In this document: positions 15,232-21,197 of the stretch, in pieces | How the letters are laid out: each line of letters begins with the position of its first letter | Position numbering within the stretch: the stretch's first letter is position 1 | Assembly (NCBI GenBank): GCA_964342525.1 | Contig: CAYFGQ010000032.1 | Coordinates: forward strand, 1 to 35,484 | DNA: 35,484 nt | Direction: 5' to 3' | DNA from: G963676205 sp964342525 | GTDB taxonomy: Bacteria > Campylobacterota > Campylobacteria > Campylobacterales > Arcobacteraceae | Program-made: the position numbers and the translations under genes | Notes under the pieces: model-generated | Told to the model about the DNA's origin: nothing | Seen by the model: only the letters and a program-made list of their open reading frames with translations | Database searches by the model: none

Positions 15232-15837
15232 CTATAAAAACTTAATAAAATGTTCCTCAGTAATAATATTTATACCTGTATTCTTTTTATCTCTTAAATT
15301 AATTGCTTTTTCAATTTTACGTCCATAAGATGAATGCATCCAATTATCATTTCCTAAAATACCAATAATCAAATAATCGGTATCAAGAGTAGGAGCTTTT
15401 TTTGTAGTACCGCCTAGTTCCCTTATAATACTTTCACATTGAGTTCTTGTACCAATAGTAAAAGCTCCCGTAAAACAAAAAACTTTATTTTCTATAGTAA
15501 CACTTGGGAAAGGATTACATAAAGGTAAAGTAGAACTCATACTGTTTATTTGATTTATTAATGGCTTACCACCAGTAAAACTTTCTAATAATTCCTTAAT
15601 CTCTTTTGCTTCCTCATCATCAAGTATATCATCAGCTAAAACCTTTGTTAACCTATCATATATCGTATTTAATGGATATTCACTTAGTTCTCTACTTATA
15701 AAATTTGATTCAATCCAATTTAATAAAAATTTTGCTTCTGATTCATTAATATTTCCATCAGCTAATAAACCTCTACTTATTCCTAATAATTCATCTATAT
15801 TACGATCTTTAACACGTTCACAATTATAGTTACTCAT
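15232..15837 (-). CDS. BRCT-domain protein
   Basis: 201 aa. The C-terminal part (about residues 112-201) is a BRCT domain like that of NAD-dependent DNA ligase: NKVFCFTGAFTIGTRTQCESIIRELGGTTKKAPTLDTDYLIIG ... ITEEHFIKFL. The N-terminal 100 residues are acidic helices (GISRGLLADGNINESEAKFLLNWI) resembling TerB-like segments. BRCT domains bind phosphopeptides or DNA ends; this protein has no nuclease or ligase domain. AAAGGG before ATG 15837 is a good ribosome binding site; TATAAT on the minus strand lies at 15865-15870. The iteron-like repeats start 45 bases upstream. A role in element replication, repair or host interaction is inference. Confidence 0.85.
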   Translation of the reverse strand: MSNYNCERVKDRNIDELLGISRGLLADGNINESEAKFLLNWIESNFISRELSEYPLNTIYDRLTKVLADDILDDEEAKEIKELLESFTGGKPLINQINSMSSTLPLCNPFPSVTIENKVFCFTGAFTIGTRTQCESIIRELGGTTKKAPTLDTDYLIIGILGNDNWMHSSYGRKIEKAINLRDKKNTGINIITEEHFIKFL

Positions 15838-15881
15838 TTAATACCCTTTAAATCTAAATAAATCATTATACTTATTTTGCG

Positions 15882-15956
15882 TCACAACTACATCACAAAA
15901 ATAAAAAGTTAATAAAAAAGTTAAAAAAAAGTTAAAAAATACCCATAAAAAGTTAA
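15882..15956. repeat. Helically phased short direct repeats, iteron-like
   Basis: AAAAAGTTAA occurs four times, at 15903, 15915, 15926 and 15947, i.e. at steps of 12, 11 and 21 bases (about one and two DNA turns). Next to it TCACAA occurs at 15882 and 15893, 11 bases apart. The array is AT-rich and sits between the Rep-like gene and the BRCT gene, as iterons or regulator sites would. A short unusually GC-rich stretch (GTGGGGAGTATGCACGG) follows near 15979-15995. Confidence 0.5.
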
Positions 15957-16050
15957 AAAAGCTAATAAGGTTAAAGTTTGTGGGGAGTATGCACGGTCGA
16001 AATAAAATAGCGTAAAGTTTATATTATTTACAGTACCTTTTAAGTAAAAC

Positions 16051-16800
16051 TCACAGGGCATTATTACCTCTATGAGTTCTACTATCTGTTAAAAGTTTTT
16101 TTTGTAGTTCTAAATACTCATAAGTAAAGCTAGAGGAATTAAAATACTTTTTCCCTATACTTTGTATATCTCCAAGGTAATCATCAAGATTAAAGCCTTT
16201 AAATTTACATTTAACATTTAGTGTAACTTCTAGTCTTTTCCAGTTGATATATTTATCTTCTACTTTTTTATTTCTACTTTCTTTTATGTATTTATCATAT
16301 AACAATATTTTTTTAAAGTAGTCTGTATCTTTACTTGGATTTGTTGGTACATTAATATAAAAAGATGTTCTTTCAATTAGTGCATCACTAAAACTATTTA
16401 TATAATCTCTAAATATATAATAATACCTATCTATGTTTTTATCATTTATAGGTATATCACTTAACCCATCTATACAAATATCAATATCAGATACTTTAAA
16501 TCTGTTTATAAATTTGTAAAGTATTGTATATGTATCTATAGTTATCTTTTTAGTAGGTTGTCTAAGTCCTGTAAATATAACTTCACAATAATATGACTTT
16601 GATTTTTTCCTACTCTTTGATAACTCAATAGTTTCTACATTCAACTTTATTAAAATATAACTACTTAAATTTTGGGTAGTTCCTATCTTTACAAATTTAA
16701 CATTTTTATCATTTTTTTGTTTTACTTCTTTTCTATCAAAAAAATGATCTATGATATAATTATCACACTTATCTAACATAACCAAATTATTATTAATCAT
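16051..16800 (-). CDS. Possible replication initiator (Rep_trans-like), otherwise unknown
   Basis: 249-aa soluble, Lys/Tyr-rich protein. I do not recognise it with certainty. The segment SDIDICIDGLSD (about residues 114-125), followed 50 residues later by ILLYDKYIKESRNKK and then WKRLEVTLN, resembles the strand-Asp, Y-D-K and R-x-E pattern of replication initiation factors of rolling-circle plasmids and filamentous phages. The position in a small element, between iteron-like repeats and a stem-loop region, supports a replication role. No Shine-Dalgarno sequence is visible before ATG 16800, so expression is probably low or controlled by leader structure. Confidence 0.45.
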   Translation of the reverse strand: MINNNLVMLDKCDNYIIDHFFDRKEVKQKNDKNVKFVKIGTTQNLSSYILIKLNVETIELSKSRKKSKSYYCEVIFTGLRQPTKKITIDTYTILYKFINRFKVSDIDICIDGLSDIPINDKNIDRYYYIFRDYINSFSDALIERTSFYINVPTNPSKDTDYFKKILLYDKYIKESRNKKVEDKYINWKRLEVTLNVKCKFKGFNLDDYLGDIQSIGKKYFNSSSFTYEYLELQKKLLTDSRTHRGNNAL

Positions 16801-16818
16801 AAATTTTTGAAGTGTTTG

Positions 16819-16992
16819 AAATGGTACTATAAAGCGTATTGTATCTATCCCTATACTATTTATAAAAATAGTTATTTCTTAGTATTTATTTACTACTAGA
16901 AACTTATATTAAGGAACAGATACAAAATAGCTTTTATTGTATCACTCATCAAGCCTTATAAATAGGCTCTTTGAGATTGCTTTGTACCATTT
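16819..16992. other. Stem-loop-rich region between orf103 and the Rep-like gene
   Basis: A 9-bp perfect inverted repeat (AAATGGTAC at 16819-16827, GTACCATTT at 16984-16992) encloses three smaller hairpins: ACTATTT/AAATAGT (16855-16872), GATACAA/TTGTATC (16919-16943) and AGCCT/AGGCT (16952-16968). It could be a structured leader of the Rep-like gene, an antisense-controlled region or a replication origin. There is no ORF of note inside. Confidence 0.4.
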
Positions 16993-17001
16993 TTAACTTA
17001 A

Positions 17002-17313
17002 TCAAATATATGCCTTTTTTGTCGGCTTTTTAATTAGACTTTGCTTAGTTATATTTTGTTTGTTTTCGTAGTATATATTTAATATATCTTCTACTCTTTT
17101 TATGTTCTTATCTGATCTTACAAGTCTATAGCTACCATAACATTTTTTATTTTTGGTTGTTATTCTATCTGTGATAATATCTATCTCTAAATTATTTCTT
17201 AGTGTTGATATTTCATTTGTGATTCTTGTAGTACTACATTCTAAACTTTTATTTGCTGTTACTTCTTTAGCATCATATAATGCTTTTAATGTTGTTAATA
17301 CTGCTGTTCTCAT
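17002..17313 (-). CDS. Small hypothetical protein, possibly winged-helix
   Basis: 103 aa, basic and soluble. The run SLECSTTRITNEISTLRNNLEIDIITDRI followed by KKCYGSYRLV looks like a winged helix-turn-helix (recognition helix, then a beta hairpin with Y-G-x-Y-R-L), so DNA binding is likely. Its ATG overlaps the stop of the AlpA-like gene (ATGA), so the two are made together. The function in the element (transcription or excision control) is inferred from position only. Confidence 0.6.
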   Translation of the reverse strand: MRTAVLTTLKALYDAKEVTANKSLECSTTRITNEISTLRNNLEIDIITDRITTKNKKCYGSYRLVRSDKNIKRVEDILNIYYENKQNITKQSLIKKPTKKAYI

Positions 17314-17567
17314 GCTGTTTTTACATTTGATTCAGTTAAGTATCTAACTATCTCTTGAAGTGGATATACTACGGTTCCATTTTTGGATTTACTATCTAAC
17401 TTTTTATATGAAGCTCCTAGCCCTTGCTCTCTCATTCTATAGGCAGTTGCTAAAGAGATATTTAAAATTTTGCAATATGTATTCTGTGTAACTATTGCAC
17501 CATATTCTTTTAACATCAAAGAGTATAACTCTTTTTGTTCATCTGTAAGTAATTTGTTATTACTCAT
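17310..17567 (-). CDS. AlpA-like HTH protein, possible excisionase
   Basis: 85-aa small DNA-binding protein. ILNISLATAYRMREQGLGASYKKL ... VVYPLQEIVRYLTESNV fits the MerR-like/AlpA winged-helix layout used by excisionases and satellite-phage activators: HTH, a wing with a Gly-Thr-Val-Val-Tyr strand, then a short helix. It is coupled to the following 103-aa gene by a 4-base overlap. In satellite elements such proteins switch on integrase or excision, and the integrase lies about 800 bp upstream. Confidence 0.65.
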   Translation of the reverse strand: MSNNKLLTDEQKELYSLMLKEYGAIVTQNTYCKILNISLATAYRMREQGLGASYKKLDSKSKNGTVVYPLQEIVRYLTESNVKTA

Positions 17568-17740
17568 AATTTATTCCTTAAAATTAAATTATGAAATCCG
17601 AATCTCAGTAACAAATCAAATTAAATCTTAAAGATTTATACTTGCAAGTTCTTGAATTGTTATGATGTAAGTATATTGATAAAAATTAGAATCAAAAACC
17701 ATATTTTTAAGATTTTTTTTTCTAAAAGTGGGATAGTTCT

Positions 17741-18376
17741 CTATTTTAATCTTACTATTTTGTTTGTTTTATTAAAAACTTCTTCGGGTTTGGGAATATT
17801 TTTACTTATAGGTATGTTATTCATATCCATTATATGATCTGCATAAATTGCAAAATTCTTTATTTTTTCTTTTTTTAATATATATTTGATACTTTCTCTA
17901 CAAATTGCTTTTAATTTAGTAGTTTCTTTTTCAAAACTTTGTAATCTTTTATTTAAATAGTTTAAATAGTCTTCTATAATGAATTTAGTTTTTTTGATGT
18001 GGTTTAAAAAGTCATCAACTGGAATTCTAATAGCATAAAAAAAGAAATCTTCATTTTTTTCTCTTTGTTCTTGAGTATCATCTAACATAATATACTTATT
18101 AAAATAACAATTTACTCTCTTAGTTTCTCTGATTTGTTTTTCTAATTTCTTTTTTTCTTTTTTTATTAGTCTTTCATTTTCTTCAACCAATTTCTTACAT
18201 AAGTATATTTCAAAACCTATCCATTCTTTTGCTGTAAAAAATTCATGTTTATTTCCAGTAGTTTCTCTTTTGTTATTAAATAAATTAATATGATATGTTT
18301 TATCACTTAAATTTAGAGTATAATCCCATTTTATTGTATTTACAAAATATGAAGGAGTGTATGTATCTGTATTCAT
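17741..18376 (-). CDS. Hypothetical protein co-transcribed with the integrase
   Basis: 211 aa, highly charged, largely helical; about residues 50-160 (EENERLIKKEKKKLEKQIRE, FLNHIKKTKFIIEDYLNYLN) look like coiled coil. There is no signal peptide or membrane segment, and I recognise no family. Its ATG overlaps the integrase stop by four bases, so it is translated with the integrase and may help in recombination or stability. Confidence 0.7.
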   Translation of the reverse strand: MNTDTYTPSYFVNTIKWDYTLNLSDKTYHINLFNNKRETTGNKHEFFTAKEWIGFEIYLCKKLVEENERLIKKEKKKLEKQIRETKRVNCYFNKYIMLDDTQEQREKNEDFFFYAIRIPVDDFLNHIKKTKFIIEDYLNYLNKRLQSFEKETTKLKAICRESIKYILKKEKIKNFAIYADHIMDMNNIPISKNIPKPEEVFNKTNKIVRLK

Positions 18377-19485
18377 TTATATAGTCCTTGAACTGCATTC
18401 TTACCATTTTCAGGGCTTAACTTTGCATATCGTAAAGTTTGTTCTATTTTCTTATGATCCATTAGTTTTTGAATGGTAAATATAGGTATTCCATTGATTG
18501 CAAGGTGTGATGCGAATGTATGCCTTAAGGTATGAATTACTACTCTATTTTTCCTATCATCTTCTTTTAATCCATCATTAAAAAGTTTGTCTAAAGTGGG
18601 TTTTAGTCTATTTTGTATCTGTTTTTGAGTAAGTTTAGTATCATACTTATCTTTGAAGCTTATAATATAATCATTTACTTTTAAATCTAATAGATAATCC
18701 TTTAGTAAGTCTATCAAATCACTTTGTAAATATCCAGTATAACTATTCCCAGTTTTTAAATTTTGAAGAGTAACAGTTTCACTTGATAAGTTTATATCTT
18801 TTTTTTGAATATGTAATATAGTCTCAAATCTTGCTCCTGTTTGTAAAGATATTTCAATAAAGAGTTTTATTAAAAGGTTATCTTTAAAAGTCTTTTTGAG
18901 TTCTTTAACTTCATCTAGTGATAAATATCGTTCTCTATCATTATCAACTTTTAATCTAGGAATACCAACACATGGATTTACATATTTTAAATTATGCTCT
19001 TTTATATTGTGGTTAATAATAGCACCTAATAACTCTCTTATGCCATTTACAGTTTGGGGAGCTTTCCCCTCATTTTCTATATTTTCTAGTAGTTTTTTGA
19101 TAGTTTCTTTATTTATATTTTCTATATTTTTATTGCCTATAATAGGTTTGATATGTGTATTGTATTTATTGATTCTGTATTTATTTACTTTTTTATTTAT
19201 AAAATATATTTGAGCTAAACTATCATAAGTTTTTATTTCTTTTTTCTTTTTATTTGCAACGGCTCTTATATCTTTACCATGTTTCATTTTTGCAAGTTGT
19301 TCATTTCTCTTATCTACTGCATTAGCTTCTCTTATTCCCTCTGAGTATTTACCAACCTTTACCCATTTTAATTTGGGATTTCCTTTTTCAGTTAGATCAT
19401 TAGTATCTTTGAAAGTGAAATAAAATACTTTATCTTTGTTTTCTAATAAGTTATAATATACACCAGTTTTAGAAGTTTTAATCAT
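18373..19485 (-). CDS. int: Tyrosine recombinase (integrase) of the rpsU element
   Basis: 370-aa phage-type integrase that would catalyse recombination between the element and the rpsU 3' end. Layout: N-terminal arm-binding domain (1-75), core-binding SAM-like domain (85-175), catalytic domain (185-370). The full active-site set is visible: Arg219 (TGARFETI), Lys244, His318 and Arg321 (HTLRHTFASH), His344 (MDHKK) and nucleophile Tyr353 (LRYAKLSP). It appears intact. The gene is read away from the right att repeat, whose edge lies about 160 bp upstream of its ATG. Short GTGAAGTTT repeats at 19604 and 19614 lie between and could be arm sites. Confidence 0.95.
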   Translation of the reverse strand: MIKTSKTGVYYNLLENKDKVFYFTFKDTNDLTEKGNPKLKWVKVGKYSEGIREANAVDKRNEQLAKMKHGKDIRAVANKKKKEIKTYDSLAQIYFINKKVNKYRINKYNTHIKPIIGNKNIENINKETIKKLLENIENEGKAPQTVNGIRELLGAIINHNIKEHNLKYVNPCVGIPRLKVDNDRERYLSLDEVKELKKTFKDNLLIKLFIEISLQTGARFETILHIQKKDINLSSETVTLQNLKTGNSYTGYLQSDLIDLLKDYLLDLKVNDYIISFKDKYDTKLTQKQIQNRLKPTLDKLFNDGLKEDDRKNRVVIHTLRHTFASHLAINGIPIFTIQKLMDHKKIEQTLRYAKLSPENGKNAVQGLYK

Positions 19486-19580
19486 ATAATTATGCCTATA
19501 TTTTTATAACATATTTCTAACCTTAGAAGTTAGAAATTGATTTTAGTTGATTTGACTTAAAAAAGTAGTATATAATAAAA

Positions 19581-19622
19581 GCCCCTATTTGTAAAGGGTT
19601 TGTGTGAAGTTTGGTGAAGTTT
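19581..19622. repeat. Right subterminal repeats: inverted-repeat partner and GTGAAGTTT pair
   Basis: GCCCCTATTTGTA (19581-19593) is the inverted partner of 13927-13939. GTGAAGTTT follows twice, at 19604-19612 and 19614-19622, a 10-base period. All lie between the integrase start and the right att repeat, where integrase or excisionase arm sites are usual. Confidence 0.4.
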
Positions 19623-19646
19623 AAGAAAGTTGATAAAAAGTATAGT

Positions 19647-19673
19647 TTAGAAGATACGAGTCTAGGCTGTAAT
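19647..19673 (+). repeat. attR: 27-bp direct repeat of the rpsU 3' end
   Basis: Identical to 13886-13912. Here it is not part of an rpsU reading frame; it is followed by the strong terminator that presumably belonged to rpsU before integration. Confidence 0.92.
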
Positions 19674-19693
19674 AGTCAACTGACACTCACACT

Positions 19694-19726
19694 AAAGGGA
19701 AGGGACTTTGTCTCTTCCCTTTTTTT
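19694..19726 (+). terminator. rpsU: Strong intrinsic terminator, presumed native rpsU terminator
   Basis: AAAGGGAAGGGAC (19694-19706), a TTT loop, and GTCTCTTCCCTTT (19710-19722) pair over 13 bp with one G-U, then more T to 19726. It follows the right att repeat directly, as it would have followed the uninterrupted rpsU. Confidence 0.85.
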
Positions 19727-19728
19727 AT
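19705..19728 (+). repeat. 24-bp repeat, copy 1 (right half of the rpsU terminator)
   Basis: Starts ACTTTGTCTCTTCCC and continues through T7 and AT; identical to 21174-21197, 1469 bp away. Low-complexity T makes up only seven of the 24 positions. Confidence 0.8.
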
Positions 19729-19792
19729 TCCTATTAAGTTTTTTAATTTATAAATTTCTACTTATCTGTATTAATATTATAATAATTTGATT

Positions 19793-20002
19793 TTATTTTT
19801 TGAATTGAGACTTGATATCATTTAATAAATGAATAGTTAGTACTGCGCCACTTACAAAAAGAATGGTTTTATCTGCAGCAATTACTTTTAATAACTCACC
19901 ATCATATGAAGAGATCATAAGTGCAATTGGAGGGAAAAGTGTTACTGAAGAAAAAATTATAGGGAGAACTCTATTTGTTTCCATAGTTTTTTTTACTATC
20001 AT
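19793..20002 (-). CDS. Small membrane protein; true start probably upstream at a non-ATG codon
   Basis: From ATG 20002 it has 69 aa with two hydrophobic segments (VLPIIFSSVTLFPPIALMIS and TILFVSGAVLTIHLL). The frame stays open and protein-like for 27 more codons to 20083 (IDTLLEFIRTNYSYIVIIIA...), adding a third membrane helix that directly abuts the annotated start. AAGGA at about 20091-20095 is followed 7 bases later by ATA (20083-20081), overlapping the TAG stop of the upstream gene. Either ATA is used as the start or an original ATG has mutated. Function unknown; it is the last gene of the ImmA/IrrE-type run. Confidence 0.55.
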   Translation of the reverse strand: MIVKKTMETNRVLPIIFSSVTLFPPIALMISSYDGELLKVIAADKTILFVSGAVLTIHLLNDIKSQFKK

Positions 20003-20079
20003 AAAAATAAAGGTAGTAAATATAGCTATAATTATAACTATATAACTATAATTTGTTCTAATAAATTCGAGAAGCGTAT

Positions 20080-20322
20080 CTATGTATTTTTCCTTAATAA
20101 GAAATAACCTGTAAGACCACCTATAACTGCACCAACTCCACCACCTATTAATGCTCCTAATAACGTAGCTCCTGATAGGTTTGTAAGCATAGAGCTATTT
20201 TCTTTTTCGGATAAATTTAGAGGTTTTTTTTCAAGTTCTTCACCATTTTTATTAAAACTTACTGGACAATTAGTAGTTTCATGATTTTGAACTTTGGTTT
20301 GTAGTTCTTTCAATAAATCCAT
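20080..20322 (-). CDS. Small glycine-zipper membrane protein
   Basis: 80 aa: a polar N-terminal half and a C-terminal hydrophobic Gly-rich segment (LSGATLLGALIGGGVGAVIG) followed by FLLRKNT. The GxxxG-like repeats are typical of oligomerising membrane helices. It begins one base after the end of the ImmA/IrrE-type gene and so is co-expressed with it. Function unknown; membrane-active effector or anchor are possibilities. Confidence 0.65.
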   Translation of the reverse strand: MDLLKELQTKVQNHETTNCPVSFNKNGEELEKKPLNLSEKENSSMLTNLSGATLLGALIGGGVGAVIGGLTGYFLLRKNT

Positions 20323-20323
20323 T

Positions 20324-20818
20324 TTAAATAAGTCCTAAATTCAATAGTCTAATAGAAGCAGCTTTTTTTGAAACTTCAAAGTAATCTGCAAAATCATCAA
20401 TATCATATACTTTTTCCCATACTTTTATGGCCTCATTTTTAGGCATTAGTAAAGCTGAAGCAAAAGCATTTGCTTGAAATTCTTTTCTGTTAAATTGTCT
20501 ATCAGAAGTTCTATAGTCAACTTCATTTATTTCTTCATCAATGTTATGATGTAATATTATATGACCTATTTCATGTGCAATAGTAAATCTTTGTCTTTCA
20601 AATGATTCATCAGCAACATATATTTCTTTACATTCATTATTATGTATAACTTTCCCTGAAATATCTTCATTTTGAAAAGTTGTACCATATACTTGAAAAC
20701 CTAATTCATTAGCTATTTTTTTGATATCTATAGTAGAACTATTCATATTTAGTTCATTTCGTAGTTCATTTGCTAGAGATTCAATAAAATCTGTTTCTAA
20801 ATATTTAACATTACTCAT
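20324..20818 (-). CDS. ImmA/IrrE-family metallopeptidase
   Basis: 164 aa. Zincin motif HEIGHIILHH gives zinc ligands His82 and His86 with catalytic Glu83; EFQANAFASALLMP supplies the downstream Glu113 typical of the family. In ICEBs1 ImmA cuts the repressor ImmR to release the element; in Deinococcus IrrE cleaves DdrO. Here no XRE repressor is adjacent; the nearest one (14961-15227) belongs to the neighbouring element. It leads a three-gene run with two small membrane proteins. An operator-like inverted repeat lies 55-85 bases upstream. Good ribosome binding site (AAGGAG). Confidence 0.9.
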   Translation of the reverse strand: MSNVKYLETDFIESLANELRNELNMNSSTIDIKKIANELGFQVYGTTFQNEDISGKVIHNNECKEIYVADESFERQRFTIAHEIGHIILHHNIDEEINEVDYRTSDRQFNRKEFQANAFASALLMPKNEAIKVWEKVYDIDDFADYFEVSKKAASIRLLNLGLI

Positions 20819-21173
20819 GACTAACTCCTTTCAATTTTTACTGTATTAAGGTATAAGAAGGTTAGGAATATATTAGAATATACTCCAACTAAGTATATTT
20901 TAGTATATTTTAGCATAAAAGTAGATTTTACAAGTAAATTAAGACTTAATTTACAGTAGGTAAATTTTAAATAGAGACTTTATAGAAATATTTATATGAT
21001 AATATATGGTTAATTAAATTTTAGAAAAGGAATAATATGTCACATATAAAGTTAAAAACAAATGGAGATAAAGAAGAACTTTGTAATCAAGTTAAAGAAA
21101 TTATAATTGGATATAGAGTTACTGTTTTTTGTAGAGCAAAAAATTGATCTGTCAACCCTACATTATACTTAAA
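20819..21173. other. AT-rich gap with operator-like repeats and one tiny ORF
   Basis: TAGAATATACT (20874-20884) and AGTATATTTTA (20892-20902) form an inverted repeat (10 of 11), and AGTATATTTT recurs 10 bases further on, a plausible operator set for the ImmA/IrrE-type gene promoter. The only other candidate is the 36-codon ORF at 21037-21147. Nothing else is recognisable. Confidence 0.45.
21037..21147 (+). CDS. Possible 36-residue ORF, perhaps a truncated gene
   Basis: Reads MSHIKLKTNGDKEELCNQVK and 16 further residues to TGA. AAAAGGAATAAT gives a good ribosome binding site. It stops just before the second terminator-like repeat (21174). It could be a small gene or the 5' remnant of a gene cut by the rearrangement there. 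No homology recognised. Confidence 0.3.
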   Translation: MSHIKLKTNGDKEELCNQVKEIIIGYRVTVFCRAKN

Positions 21174-21197
21174 ACTTTGTCTCTTCCCTTTTTTTAT
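21174..21197 (+). repeat. 24-bp repeat, copy 2 (half terminator)
   Basis: Identical to 19705-19728 but the left arm of the hairpin is missing, so it cannot form the same terminator. GTCAAC occurs about 20 bases before it, as it does before copy 1. The stop codon of the kinase gene at 21194 lies inside it, so it marks the resumed chromosomal backbone. Confidence 0.75.

Larger units (their letters stand above)
13913..19673. mobile_element. Integrative element in rpsU, about 5.76 kb
   Basis: Bounded by the 27-bp direct repeats at 13886-13912 and 19647-19673. Contents from right to left: tyrosine integrase, orf211, AlpA-like HTH, orf103, stem-loop region, Rep-like protein, iteron-like repeats, BRCT protein, XRE repressor (opposite strand), an orf for an exported protein, and an exported nuclease. 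No capsid, tail, conjugation or relaxase genes are seen, so it would need a helper to move between cells. The size and gene set suggest a phage satellite or an integrated plasmid-like element. I know of no described rpsU-targeted element of this make-up, but could not search. Confidence 0.88.

Noticed and set aside
15900..15962. CRISPR-like array
   Set aside because: The repeats are 10 bp at 11-21 bp spacing; far too short and close for CRISPR repeats and spacers.
18896..19213. Plus-strand open frame opposite the integrase
   Set aside because: Composition follows from AT-rich antisense of the integrase; no ribosome binding site.
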